A DNA stretch of 64,000 nt from Alphaproteobacteria bacterium (GTDB lineage: Bacteria; Pseudomonadota; Alphaproteobacteria; RF32; CAG-239): the NCBI GenBank assembly GCA_017939155.1, contig JAGAZZ010000021.1, forward strand, positions 42,844 to 106,843. Reading direction: 5' to 3'. A program made the translations under genes and the position numbers. A model generated the notes under the pieces. That model was not told the origin of the DNA, made no database searches, and saw only the letters and a list, made by a program, of their open reading frames with translations. This document shows, one piece after another, positions 16,126-27,035 of the stretch. The number at the start of each line of letters is the position of its first letter. Within the stretch, counting starts at the first letter, position 1.

Positions 16126-16770
16126 ATGAAAAAAGTTGATAAAATTATCAATTTTATGCGTGCTCTTGAAGAAGTTTGCGTCGTTAACAGAGATTTGCTG
16201 CTTTATGACGGCTCAACTGAAAACGACGCAATGCACATCTTCAAGTTATCCTTTCTTGTTATGCTCATCGCGCCATATCTAAAAACACCGGTTGATTACA
16301 CCAAAATGCTTGAAATGGCACTCGTGCATGACATTGCCGAGGGGAAAACCGGAGATTACACTGCCGCCAACCAGCTCACTCATCCCGAACTCAAAACCGA
16401 AAAATTAAAAAAAGAGGCTCAAGCAATCAAAGAATTAAAAGCAATGTTGCCCGCTCCGCTAAACCGCAAGATATACAATCTCTACCAAGAATACGAAAAA
16501 AAACAAACCCTAGAGGCAAAAATTGTGTCAGCTCTTGATAAGCTTGAAGCCAACCTCCAAGCCAATCAATACAAAGACGGCGATGTCAGATACTGGCAGC
16601 AATGCGAAAACGGTTCTGAGTATTACAAAATGGCACAACAAAAAAAAGCATTGATTAAAGAAATAGACGAACCAATCATAACCGAGCTTGAAAACGCAAT
16701 TATCAGCCTATCTTGTCAAAATATGGCTAAATATGGTCTAAAAAATAAAAAAGAGTCGCATAAATGCTGA
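16126..16770 (+). CDS. HD-domain 5'-nucleotidase-like protein (YfbR/HDDC2 type)
   Basis: A 214-residue HD protein. Motifs include 'ENDAMHIFKLSFLVMLIA' with the first His, 'MALVHDIAEGKTGDYT' with the HD pair and following Glu-Gly-x-x-Gly-Asp, and a late 'SALDKLEANLQA' Asp. This is the layout of YfbR/HDDC2 5'-deoxynucleotidases, which hydrolyse deoxynucleoside monophosphates. It starts 18 bases after serS, and its last seven bases overlap the next start (ATGCTGA). The function within the serS operon is inference. Confidence 0.85.
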   Translation: MKKVDKIINFMRALEEVCVVNRDLLLYDGSTENDAMHIFKLSFLVMLIAPYLKTPVDYTKMLEMALVHDIAEGKTGDYTAANQLTHPELKTEKLKKEAQAIKELKAMLPAPLNRKIYNLYQEYEKKQTLEAKIVSALDKLEANLQANQYKDGDVRYWQQCENGSEYYKMAQQKKALIKEIDEPIITELENAIISLSCQNMAKYGLKNKKESHKC

Positions 16771-17816
16771 TATACGTTAACAAAAAAAAGGAAAGATACA
16801 AAAAAATAAAAATCTTAAGCTTGATTTTGTGCGTTTTTTTCATTTTTGCCATCAATATCTCTTGCTTCAAAAAATCGATTCACACGCCCGCTCAAAGCTT
16901 AACACAATACCAAACCTTAAAAATATCGCAAAACTGGTATAACAACGCCCAAACCGCCACAGTTTTTACAAACAAAAAAAGCTCTCAAGCCGTTATCGTT
17001 ATACCCGCAACATTAAATAAAGAGAATTTTCTCATCACTGCCGCGGCACTCTATAAAACCCTGACACCAAACACAGAGCTTTCTTTCACGAAAGATGTCA
17101 AACAACCTGAACTCCTCAAAAAAATAGTTGAAGCCTTGCCGCTTAAATCTTCTGAAAAAACAAACAAAACCCTCCTTATCACAACTGACTTCAAGCAAGC
17201 CGAGCCCCTTATTTTCACCCACAAACTCTATCCGCACATCATAAACTATAAACAAGCTCAAAAACAAGAAATCCTGCAACCTTTATTAAACGCAACTTTT
17301 CCCAAACCCATCCCCCCTCAAACTCCGCTTGACAAAGACAAACTCGCCTTAAAAACTTTTGCTAAAGATTATGCCAAAAACCTCAAAAACATCCTATCAT
17401 CAAAAAAGACCTTGGCATTTTCCGCACAAAATCTCTTCCTGCAAAACGCCAGAATATGTCTGCAAAACAAAGACAAAACTACCTGTCGCACCTCGTCTGA
17501 ACTTTCTTTGGAAAAAAATTTAACCAAAGCCTTAAGCAGTTTTTCCAAACAAAATCCCCCTCAAAAATTAATTTTCTTAACCTCTGAACAAAAATTAGAA
17601 ACTCCCGAACAACTAAAGCCAGACGAGGGATTGCGTTTTAATTTCGGCTCAAAAGAAACGATTTTACTCCCCAAACAAATATCTGCTCTGGCAAATCCGA
17701 CAAAAGCGTTCTATATATTAAAAAAACACGCTGGTCTGAATCCAAACTACGTTTCACCGGATATGAACTTTTACAAATTCAAAACAATGGAGATAAACTT
17801 AAATGACGACATATAA
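16764..17816 (+). CDS. membrane-anchored AMMECR1-like protein
   Basis: A 350-residue protein with one N-terminal membrane anchor (residues about 17-36; Cys follows, 'INISCF'). The last 75 residues resemble the end of the AMMECR1 fold: 'KLIFLTSEQKLETPEQLKPDEGLRF' (in parts), then 'GSKETILLPKQIS', 'ALANPTKAFYILKKHAGLN' and a final 'FYKFKTMEI'. The conserved RGCxG loop of AMMECR1 is not visible. The middle region ('IPATLNKENFLITAAALYKTL') could be a decayed Memo domain, since Memo-AMMECR1 fusions are common, but this is weak. The coding strand is extremely G-poor. The gene overlaps both neighbours, so it is probably cotranscribed with them. Confidence 0.6.
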   Translation: MLIYVNKKKERYKKIKILSLILCVFFIFAINISCFKKSIHTPAQSLTQYQTLKISQNWYNNAQTATVFTNKKSSQAVIVIPATLNKENFLITAAALYKTLTPNTELSFTKDVKQPELLKKIVEALPLKSSEKTNKTLLITTDFKQAEPLIFTHKLYPHIINYKQAQKQEILQPLLNATFPKPIPPQTPLDKDKLALKTFAKDYAKNLKNILSSKKTLAFSAQNLFLQNARICLQNKDKTTCRTSSELSLEKNLTKALSSFSKQNPPQKLIFLTSEQKLETPEQLKPDEGLRFNFGSKETILLPKQISALANPTKAFYILKKHAGLNPNYVSPDMNFYKFKTMEINLNDDI

Positions 17817-19524
17817 CGGCTACGAATTAAATTACTCAATCGAGGAATTAAAAAAGATGACCACCGAGGAAATGACGGATGTAACACTTCTCTCAGAAGA
17901 CGCGCCCGCCTATAAAGCGCTGGAGGAAGGAGATAAAAAAGCCTTAAAACATCTCGTCGCCGCAGCCAAAATTCTCAACAATGTCGCTCTAAAGCAAGAC
18001 AATCCGCACAATATTGCGCAAAAAGAAGCGCTTGAAAAAGCCGTCCAAGCCGGCGATGAACACGCAACTCTTGCGCTGAAATTATTTAATTCTCTAAACG
18101 GCGTATCCGGCTTAAACGGCATAGACCCTGAACCGATTAATATTTTCAAAAACCTCACCACCCCAAAAGGAAAAAACTTCTATCCGGCAGACTTAAGCGA
18201 GCAAGAATTTCATAACATTTTATTGCAAATGTTCAAAGACAATCAAATTGCAGAAATCAAAAAAATTCTCTCCGCCCGCACCATGGTCGTTCGCGATGGT
18301 AATAAATTAAAAGCCATTGATTACACCGAGTATTTCAAAGACGAGTTCTCAGAAATGGCCAACGAGCTTGAAGTTGCCGCCCATTACAGCACTAACGCCT
18401 TATTCAAAGAATATCTTTCATGGCAAGCTCAGGCGCTTCTCCAAAACAATGAAGATATGGATATGCTGGCAGACAAGCATTGGGCAATGATGCAGGACAC
18501 GCCTCTTGAATTTACCTTAAGCCGTGAGAACTATGACGACGAAATGACTTCAACCGTTCTCGAAAACCCCGAGCTGGCAACCTTAATCAAACAGCATAAC
18601 ATCGAAGTCATTGCCAAAGATATGTTAGGCGCGCGCGCCGGTATCGTTAACAAGCAGGGTACAAAACTTCTTTTAGAGTTCAAAGACACAATGCCCAAAC
18701 TGTGCAAAATGATGCCTTATGCCGATAAATACGAACAAAACATCAAAGCCGATTCGGATGTTAAACAAACAATGGTTGATGTCGATTTAGTCTGCTTAAG
18801 CGGAGATTATGCCCAATGCCGTGGCGGAATGACTCTTGCTCAAAATCTGCCCAATAATGATAAACTTGCCATCAAAACCGGTGGCGGTAGAAGAAACGTT
18901 TATCATCGCCAAGTACGGCAAAGCAAAGATGACGAGCGCACAAAGAAAATGTTAGACGCATTTTTAGCTCCTGAATTTCACAAATACTACAATCCCGAAG
19001 CCGACCATATTTTCGTCATCGGTCACGAAAACGGACACTCTTTAGGTCCGAGCAGTGAATACCAAAATTCCCCCGGTATCTGCAAATCCATTATTGAAGA
19101 AAACAAAGCTGACACGGTCTCAATCTCTTTTATGCCCGAATATGTCAAACAAAACATCATTACCGCCGAGCAATTAAAAGAAGTATACACCACTTGGATT
19201 TTCCGTCTGCTTTTGCGTGCAAAACCGGTATTTCCGACCGAAACCTATAAAATTATTGATTTAATAGAGTTCAACACGCTCCTAAAACACGGCGCCATAA
19301 CTTTTGATGAAAATAAATTAATCCATATAGACTTTGATAAAGTAAGCCCCGCCGCCTATGAAATTTTAACCAAAGTTATAGACATTCAGCTTTCAAAATC
19401 TCCCGAAAAAGCCCGTCAATACATCACCGAAAACACCTCTTGGACTGAGTTGCACGAATATATCGCCGCAACCCACAAGAAACTCGGCTTAAAGAAATAT
19501 AAAAATATTGTAAGTTTCTTTTAA
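17803..19524 (+). CDS. M49-like metallopeptidase (dipeptidyl-peptidase III family)
   Basis: A 573-residue protein with the zinc motif HENGH ('FVIGHENGHSLGP', near residues 405-417) and, about 28 residues later, EENKAD. These correspond to the HExxxH and EE(C/x)(K/R)A(D/E) motifs of family M49. Most M49 enzymes have a six-residue HELLGH; the five-residue HEXXH form seen here has been described for some bacterial members. Length fits M49. There is no signal peptide, so it is probably cytosolic and acts on oligopeptides. The start follows GGAG and overlaps the preceding gene by 14 bases, implying translational coupling. Confidence 0.75.
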   Translation: MTTYNGYELNYSIEELKKMTTEEMTDVTLLSEDAPAYKALEEGDKKALKHLVAAAKILNNVALKQDNPHNIAQKEALEKAVQAGDEHATLALKLFNSLNGVSGLNGIDPEPINIFKNLTTPKGKNFYPADLSEQEFHNILLQMFKDNQIAEIKKILSARTMVVRDGNKLKAIDYTEYFKDEFSEMANELEVAAHYSTNALFKEYLSWQAQALLQNNEDMDMLADKHWAMMQDTPLEFTLSRENYDDEMTSTVLENPELATLIKQHNIEVIAKDMLGARAGIVNKQGTKLLLEFKDTMPKLCKMMPYADKYEQNIKADSDVKQTMVDVDLVCLSGDYAQCRGGMTLAQNLPNNDKLAIKTGGGRRNVYHRQVRQSKDDERTKKMLDAFLAPEFHKYYNPEADHIFVIGHENGHSLGPSSEYQNSPGICKSIIEENKADTVSISFMPEYVKQNIITAEQLKEVYTTWIFRLLLRAKPVFPTETYKIIDLIEFNTLLKHGAITFDENKLIHIDFDKVSPAAYEILTKVIDIQLSKSPEKARQYITENTSWTELHEYIAATHKKLGLKKYKNIVSFF

Positions 19525-19584
19525 AAAAGGTTGCAAATAAAACTAACTACGATACAAAAGAATTAATACTTTAGGAGAACTAAT

Positions 19585-19959
19585 ATGTTTGGACGCTTTT
19601 TCTACGGACAATGCTCGTTACGCGAAGCTTTTTGGAAATTCTCTATCTTAGGCTTGCTCGTTACAGGAGCTTTAGCCAGACTTTCAATGATACTATTAAA
19701 GCAAACGGCAAATTATGACCCAAGATTTTTCAGAATTCTGTTAAACAATCTTTCCATTCTCAATATGAACACAACTGTTGTAATTTGGCTCTGCCTCTAT
19801 ATCACAACATTTTTGGCTCTTGTTGCCTATTCTCTTCTTTGTATTGGCGGAATGTGGAACACTTATAAAGAATATGAAAAAAGCAAAATTCTGGCTTTCA
19901 TCTGTTTATCATTGGTTTGTATTACCGCCTATTTTGCAATAAAAGCATCAATTTATTAA
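19585..19959 (+). CDS. small integral membrane protein, unknown
   Basis: A 124-residue protein starting 'MFGRFFYGQCSLREAFWKFSILG' with three to four membrane segments (about 15-35, 60-85 and 98-120). The aromatic start followed by 'LREAFWKF' recalls the beginning of DUF805-type proteins, but the rest does not allow a firm assignment. The start has TTAGGAG. It follows the M49 gene by 60 bases and is closed by a terminator. Confidence 0.7.
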   Translation: MFGRFFYGQCSLREAFWKFSILGLLVTGALARLSMILLKQTANYDPRFFRILLNNLSILNMNTTVVIWLCLYITTFLALVAYSLLCIGGMWNTYKEYEKSKILAFICLSLVCITAYFAIKASIY

Positions 19960-19970
19960 AAAAAACTTCA

Positions 19971-19996
19971 AGTCCGGTTAATCCGGACTTTTTTTA
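19971..19996 (+). terminator. strong intrinsic terminator
   Basis: AGTCCGG-TTAA-TCCGGACT followed by seven T. It ends the serS-to-19959 gene run and isolates gyrB. Confidence 0.9.
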
Positions 19997-20039
19997 ATCA
20001 AAAATCAGGGGATAACCCCCGTTTTTTGATAAATTTTGC

Positions 20040-20067
20040 TTGGTAAAATCTAACGATGTGTTATAGT
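20040..20067 (+). promoter_or_regulatory. sigma-70-type promoter for gyrB
   Basis: TTGGTA, 16-bp spacer, TATAGT. It lies 38 bases before the gyrB ATG and just past a terminator. Confidence 0.6.
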
Positions 20068-20069
20068 AA

Positions 20070-22547
<2,478 letters not shown>

Positions 22548-22578
22548 TCTAAAAGGAATAAAAACTAAACTATCACTC

Positions 22579-22630
22579 AAAAGTCAGACAAATAAAAAAT
22601 CATCCCGTGATTAATTTGTCTGACTTTTTT
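22579..22630 (+). terminator. terminator after gyrB
   Basis: AAGTCAGACAAAT and ATTTGTCTGACTT form a 13-bp stem followed by a T run. Confidence 0.85.
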
Positions 22631-22689
22631 AAATAGTTATTAGTTCCATCTTTAATATAAAATTGTCAGGCTCAGCCAAAGGAAATAAA

Positions 22690-23562
22690 ATGAAGCAAAA
22701 TAAAAATCATTATTTTTTCTGTCTTATGTGCATTTTGTTATCTCAAAGTTTGATAATTGCTACCAATCCCCTGCAAGGAAAAACTCTTTTTTCCACGGCA
22801 CAAGCCAAAACAATCACTAATATCTATGATACATTTTATGATGAAATAAACATAACTCCAAACGCTATGATGGAATTTAGCAATTTAAGTCGGCAAGACA
22901 TTCTTTCTTATCGTATTTCTGCCGTTAATAACTCGCCCATATTCCAAACATTGACCAACTACGCCCCATCCCCTAACGTCTATCAAATAGAAAATAACAA
23001 ACCTTGGATTGGCGCACACGAAATCTCTTGTTCAGGTCACATTACCGGAAAAGGCGCTTCCCGGGAAAGTATCGGCATTTTAAACCCTGAACTGCTTTAC
23101 TACATAGCTCCTGAAAGCTATGCCTTCGAGCAAAAAAGCGGCTGTTCATCGGTTGATTATCTTGAGCCGACAAGAATAACCTACTCTCCTTCGCAAAATC
23201 TAATAACGGCATATATCAACTATAGCGCTTTTTACACTAAAAATGGAACACAATGGATTTATATACGAGATGCAAATGCCAGAGATTTTGGGTATAATTA
23301 CGCCTATGCAGACCAAACAGACAATATTCACTTTAATCGCCCCCAAAACCTTTCTACCGAAGCCGTAAAAACGCGAGGATTTTACCATAAAGGAAATGCC
23401 TGTAAAGTAAGCGGCGGCTGTAATAACTACTCTCCTTTTGAAGATAGATATTTTTTCTCAATTAACCAAATACCCGCCGCCGTAAACATAAAACTTTGGA
23501 AGGATTCTCCCAGTAACCTTACCAATCCAGCAGACATAACTTTCCGTTTTATTTTTGAATAG
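22690..23562 (+). CDS. exported protein of unknown function
   Basis: A 290-residue protein. I start at the ATG at 22690 (AAAGGAAATAAA upstream). The N-terminus is a long hydrophobic signal (YFFCLMCILLSQSLIIA) with a probable cut near 'STAQAKT'. The mature part is rich in Tyr and Asn, with four Cys in 'ISCSGH', 'SGCSSVD', 'NACKVSGGC', suggesting disulfides in the periplasm or outside. I do not recognise the fold. It ends 11 bases from the stop of the convergent nrdG. Confidence 0.75.
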   Translation: MKQNKNHYFFCLMCILLSQSLIIATNPLQGKTLFSTAQAKTITNIYDTFYDEINITPNAMMEFSNLSRQDILSYRISAVNNSPIFQTLTNYAPSPNVYQIENNKPWIGAHEISCSGHITGKGASRESIGILNPELLYYIAPESYAFEQKSGCSSVDYLEPTRITYSPSQNLITAYINYSAFYTKNGTQWIYIRDANARDFGYNYAYADQTDNIHFNRPQNLSTEAVKTRGFYHKGNACKVSGGCNNYSPFEDRYFFSINQIPAAVNIKLWKDSPSNLTNPADITFRFIFE

Positions 23563-23572
23563 ATGTTGATTT

Positions 23573-24286
23573 CTACACCCTCACCTCAAAAACTTCAAAA
23601 ATCTGCCCTAAATATGCCAACAACTTTTCATCTTCCACCAAAGCCAACGCCTGCGCTTCATTAGAAACCAAATCATTGGGAATTTTACGATATTTTTGCA
23701 GGTAATATTCCTTAACGCCCATATTTTTAAGCGAGTCGCCCATTTTATAAATATCTTCAACGCTCAAAAACCGCGGGTCACACGTTGTTCTACACTCAAA
23801 CTTCTTGCCGGAGTCTATCAACATCCGCAAGCTTTCTAAAACCTTATCCAAGTCAGCCGCTCCGCAGGTCAGTTCTTTATAGCGTTCAGCCTCAAACGGC
23901 GCCTTAATATCAAAACCAACCCAGTCAACCAACGGCAAAACCTCGGCAAAACGCTGAGGCAAATATCCTCCCGTATGAAGTCCTATTTCATACCCTAACG
24001 CTTTAACTTCACGCACGGCGTCAACCAGTCCGGCTTGCACCAAAGGTTCACCTCCTGAAAAGACCACCGCGTCAAGAATTCCTTTCCGTTGCTTTAGAAA
24101 ATCAACAAACTTATGCCAAACAATATTCGTTTCAGCATTCACATCTTGCAACTGGGTATTATGGCAAAAAGGACAACGCCAAGGACATCCCTGCATAAAG
24201 ACAACAGCAGACATCCGGTTAGGAAAATCGACGATACTGAATTTCTCAATACCGCCGATTCTAATAGTGCTCACTAAACAGCCCAC
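23573..24286 (-). CDS. nrdG: anaerobic ribonucleotide reductase activating enzyme
   Basis: A radical SAM protein of about 237 residues. The cluster motif is CPWRCPFC (CxxxCxxC, near 34-41), followed by 'VVFSGGEPLVQ', the SAM-binding GGE motif. The N-terminus 'IRIGGIEKFSIVDFPNRMS' is typical of NrdG-type activases. It generates the glycyl radical on the reductase using SAM and reductant. The start is uncertain: GTG at 24286 or a second GTG at 24274, neither with a strong ribosome site. It is the third gene of the nrd operon, 24 bases after the separate glycyl-radical-domain gene. Confidence 0.93.
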   Translation of the reverse strand: MGCLVSTIRIGGIEKFSIVDFPNRMSAVVFMQGCPWRCPFCHNTQLQDVNAETNIVWHKFVDFLKQRKGILDAVVFSGGEPLVQAGLVDAVREVKALGYEIGLHTGGYLPQRFAEVLPLVDWVGFDIKAPFEAERYKELTCGAADLDKVLESLRMLIDSGKKFECRTTCDPRFLSVEDIYKMGDSLKNMGVKEYYLQKYRKIPNDLVSNEAQALALVEDEKLLAYLGQIFEVFEVRV

Positions 24287-24310
24287 TAACTAATAAGTTA
24301 AACTTAAAGC

Positions 24311-24544
24311 CTATTCAGCAGCCAAAGACAAAGCTTCCTCAGTCTTGCAAACGCACTCGCGAGATTCACATCCCATAACAGCCTTATCTTCGCAGAAGCA
24401 AAGTCTTGAATTGAATTCACCCTTTTTGCCAACGTTAAATTCTGTCGTAGGTCTGATATATCCCATAACACGAGTATACACTTCGCAGCGCTGTCTTTCA
24501 GAATCGTCCAATTTTACATCTTCAATATTAATAATATTGCTCAT
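24311..24544 (-). CDS. free-standing glycyl radical domain of class III ribonucleotide reductase
   Basis: A 77-residue protein carrying the C-terminal glycyl radical segment of NrdD: 'QRCEVYTRVMGYIRP' with the radical Gly in RVMGY, then 'TEFNVGKKGEFNSR'. In most organisms this is the last 60 residues of NrdD. Here the large gene (24573-26633) ends with its own TAA, and this gene has its own GGGAG site and ATG at 24544. It is therefore a separate gene and not a simple frameshift. A Cys-rich tail follows (LCFCEDKAVMGCESRECVC), which is unusual. It would have to dock with the large protein to make an active enzyme and be activated by NrdG. Confidence 0.88.
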   Translation of the reverse strand: MSNIINIEDVKLDDSERQRCEVYTRVMGYIRPTTEFNVGKKGEFNSRLCFCEDKAVMGCESRECVCKTEEALSLAAE

Positions 24545-24572
24545 ATTTCTCCCTTTCATAAACTATTATATA

Positions 24573-26633
24573 TTACACTACTTCTTGCATTTTTGCAAGG
24601 TTTTTTAATTTCTCTGCCTTTTTTTCTTTATCACAAATCGGGCAGAACTCGTGTTCTCCGGCGATATACCCGTGTTTCGGGCAAACTGAGAACGTTGGGG
24701 TAATCGTGATATACGGTAAGCGATAGTTCGCTAAAACCTTCTTAACGAAATCACGACAAACTTTTGCAGATGAAATACGCTGATTCATATAAAGATGCAG
24801 CACGGTTCCACCTGTATATTTAGATTGCAATTTTGCTTGCAAATCCAAAGCTTCAAACGGGTCATCGGTATAACCGACCGGCAACTGCGAAGAGTTTGTA
24901 TAAAACGGTGCATCTGCAGTCCCTGCTTGAATAATACCGACATAGCGTTTTTTATCTTCTCTGGCAAATCTTGTGGTAGCTCCCTCAGCTGGAGTCGCTT
25001 CCAAATTATACATATGCCCTGTTTCTTCTTGAAATTTAACCAAGCGGTCACGGACAAAATCAAGAAATCTCTCAGCAAAAGCCTGTCCCCAAGTATCGGC
25101 GATATGATGTTCATCATTAGTAAAGTTTCTAATCATTTCATTCATACCATTCACGCCAATCGTTGAGAAGTGGTTTCTCAAAGTCCCTAAATATCTCTTG
25201 GTAAACGGGAACAATCCGTTATCAATCAGACGCTGAATAACTTTTCTCTTAATCTCTAAAGACGTGCGGGCAATGTTCATCAGTTCATCAACACGGGCAA
25301 ACAATCCGGCTTCATTGCCTTTATAAACATACCCCAGTCTTGCACAGTTAATCGTAACCACGCCAACCGACCCTGTCTGCTCAGCCGAACCAAACAAACC
25401 GTTACCACGCGCCAGCAACTCTCTTAAGTCAAGTTGTAAACGGCAGCACATTGAACGAATTTGTCCCGGCTTCAACGAAGAATTAAGGAAATTTTGGAAA
25501 TAAGGCAAACCATATTTCGCCGTCATTTCAAACAATAATTCCGTATTTTTATCTTCCCACGGGAAATCCCAAGTCATATTATAAGTCGGAATCGGGAAAG
25601 TAAACGGCCGCCCCATAACATCACCACCCATCATCACATTGATATAGGCTTTGTTAATCATCGCCATTTCTTCGCTTAAATCACCGTAGGTGAAATCCTG
25701 CTCAACACCGGCAATAATCGGATGTTGCTCACGCAAATCTTCCGGACATACCCAGTCAAACGTAAAGTTTGTAAACGGAGTCTGTGAACCCCAGCGGGAA
25801 GGAACGTTCAAATTGTAAATCAATTCCTGCATACTCTGCTCAACTTGCTCGTATGTCAGCTTGTCTTTGCGAATATACGGCGCTAAATAAGTATCAACTG
25901 AAGAAAAAGCTTGTGCGCCGGCCCATTCGTTTTGCAAAGTTCCCATAAAGTTTACCATCTGCCCAACAGCAGAGCTTAAATGCTTCGGAGCACCGGCTTC
26001 AACTTTTCCCGGAACACCGTTAAAACCTTCACGCAACAAGTTTTTCAACGACCAACCTGCGCAATATGCCGCAAGCATACTCAAATCGTGAATATGAATA
26101 TCGCCATTTCTGTGCGCTTCACCAACTTCTGCCGGATAAACGTGCGATAACCAATAGTTTGCCGTAACTTTACCCGAAACGTTAAGAATCAAACCGCCGT
26201 TTGAATACCCTTGGTTAGCGTTTTCTTTAATACGCCAGTCCAAATTCTCCAAATACTCGTTGATAGAACTTTCAACGTCAATCACAGTCTTACCGTCACC
26301 GCGCATTCTGTTTCTTTTATCACGATACAAAATATAAGACTTTGCCGTGTTAAAATAGTTTGCAGAAATCAAAACCTGCTCAACCACATCTTGTATATCT
26401 TCAACCGAAGGAAGCGATTCGTCAAACTTGTGAGATAAAATTTTCATCACCTGAGCTGTCAAAAGCCACGCATCATCACCGCCAAATTCTGAAGTAATTT
26501 CCCCTGCACGCAAAATGGCGTTATAAATTTTCTCTCCATCAAAATCGGCAAGCGTTCCATCTCTTTTTGTTATACTTTTAAACGGCATTTTATATTTTTT
26601 CGCCGTTGGCATTTGCAACTCGTTATTAGCCAT
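24573..26633 (-). CDS. nrdD: anaerobic ribonucleoside-triphosphate reductase, catalytic chain lacking the radical domain
   Basis: A 686-residue class III reductase. An ATP-cone regulatory domain (residues about 15-110; KRDGTLADFDGEKIYNAI) precedes the ten-stranded barrel, with conserved 'RSMCCRLQLDLREL' and 'SVGVVTINCARLGY'. A zinc site follows near 651-668 (CPKHGY...EFCPIC). The chain then ends at KMQEVV. The glycyl radical motif normally found after the zinc site is absent and lies in the next gene. The enzyme makes deoxynucleotides without oxygen. The ribosome site AGGGATT lies upstream. NrdR boxes lie 60-110 bases before the start. Confidence 0.95.
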   Translation of the reverse strand: MANNELQMPTAKKYKMPFKSITKRDGTLADFDGEKIYNAILRAGEITSEFGGDDAWLLTAQVMKILSHKFDESLPSVEDIQDVVEQVLISANYFNTAKSYILYRDKRNRMRGDGKTVIDVESSINEYLENLDWRIKENANQGYSNGGLILNVSGKVTANYWLSHVYPAEVGEAHRNGDIHIHDLSMLAAYCAGWSLKNLLREGFNGVPGKVEAGAPKHLSSAVGQMVNFMGTLQNEWAGAQAFSSVDTYLAPYIRKDKLTYEQVEQSMQELIYNLNVPSRWGSQTPFTNFTFDWVCPEDLREQHPIIAGVEQDFTYGDLSEEMAMINKAYINVMMGGDVMGRPFTFPIPTYNMTWDFPWEDKNTELLFEMTAKYGLPYFQNFLNSSLKPGQIRSMCCRLQLDLRELLARGNGLFGSAEQTGSVGVVTINCARLGYVYKGNEAGLFARVDELMNIARTSLEIKRKVIQRLIDNGLFPFTKRYLGTLRNHFSTIGVNGMNEMIRNFTNDEHHIADTWGQAFAERFLDFVRDRLVKFQEETGHMYNLEATPAEGATTRFAREDKKRYVGIIQAGTADAPFYTNSSQLPVGYTDDPFEALDLQAKLQSKYTGGTVLHLYMNQRISSAKVCRDFVKKVLANYRLPYITITPTFSVCPKHGYIAGEHEFCPICDKEKKAEKLKNLAKMQEVV

Positions 26634-26693
26634 TTTTTTATTAATCCCTTCTCTCTTTTTTATAAATTAATTTAAGTTTCTCTGAAACGCACC

Positions 26694-26741
26694 CTACTAT
26701 ATATTGATTAAAAAAGCGTAAACAACCACAACATATAGTAG
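26694..26741 (-). promoter_or_regulatory. paired NrdR boxes before nrdD
   Basis: CTACTATATATTGATT (26694-26709) and the minus-strand CTACTATATGTTGTGG (26726-26741) each match about 13 of 16 positions of the NrdR box consensus acaCwAtATaTwGwgt. Their centres are 32 bp apart, about three helical turns, the usual spacing for cooperative NrdR binding. NrdR represses ribonucleotide reductase genes in response to ATP/dATP. Confidence 0.82.
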
Positions 26742-26784
26742 AAAAACTTTTCAAGCCCCCTTTTTCGGTAACTGGAGTTATCCT

Positions 26785-26813
26785 AAAAAAAACTCCCCTT
26801 TTTTACAAGGGAG
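26785..26813 (-). terminator. minus-strand terminator-like hairpin upstream of nrdD
   Basis: On the minus strand CTCCC-TTGTAAAAAA-GGGGAG is followed by eight T. No minus-strand gene lies upstream, so it either ends an unseen transcript or sits in a long nrdD leader. The remaining bases of 26634-27035 are A/T tracts with no gene. Confidence 0.55.
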
Positions 26814-26974
26814 CCCTCCTTTCTTTTTATCCGATTCACAGTATCATATTAATATTAAAATGATTTTTTTTTTTAAACGGGTGAATACAGCCCCCCTCAA
26901 ATTTAAAATCCTTTTACTAACAACTTTTAAATATTTTTTTACCCTTTCTTTCCTATTCTTTTTAAATATAAATA

Positions 26975-27003
26975 TTGACCTCATTTTCAGCCGCTTATAT
27001 GAT
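26975..27003 (+). promoter_or_regulatory. sigma-70-type promoter
   Basis: TTGACC, 17-bp spacer, TATGAT. It lies 33 bases before the TTG start of the HAD gene at 27036. Confidence 0.7.
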
Positions 27004-27035
27004 ACTCGGCGGATAAAGATTTATGGAGATTAGCT

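Noticed and set aside
24311..24559. Frameshifted 3' end of nrdD
   Set aside because: NrdD ends in a proper TAA. The small gene has its own GGGAG site and ATG, and no single-base change in the short gap would join the chains naturally.
26634..27035. Riboswitch in the nrdD leader
   Set aside because: The region is mostly A/T tracts. Apart from the NrdR boxes and one terminator-like hairpin I see no conserved riboswitch core.
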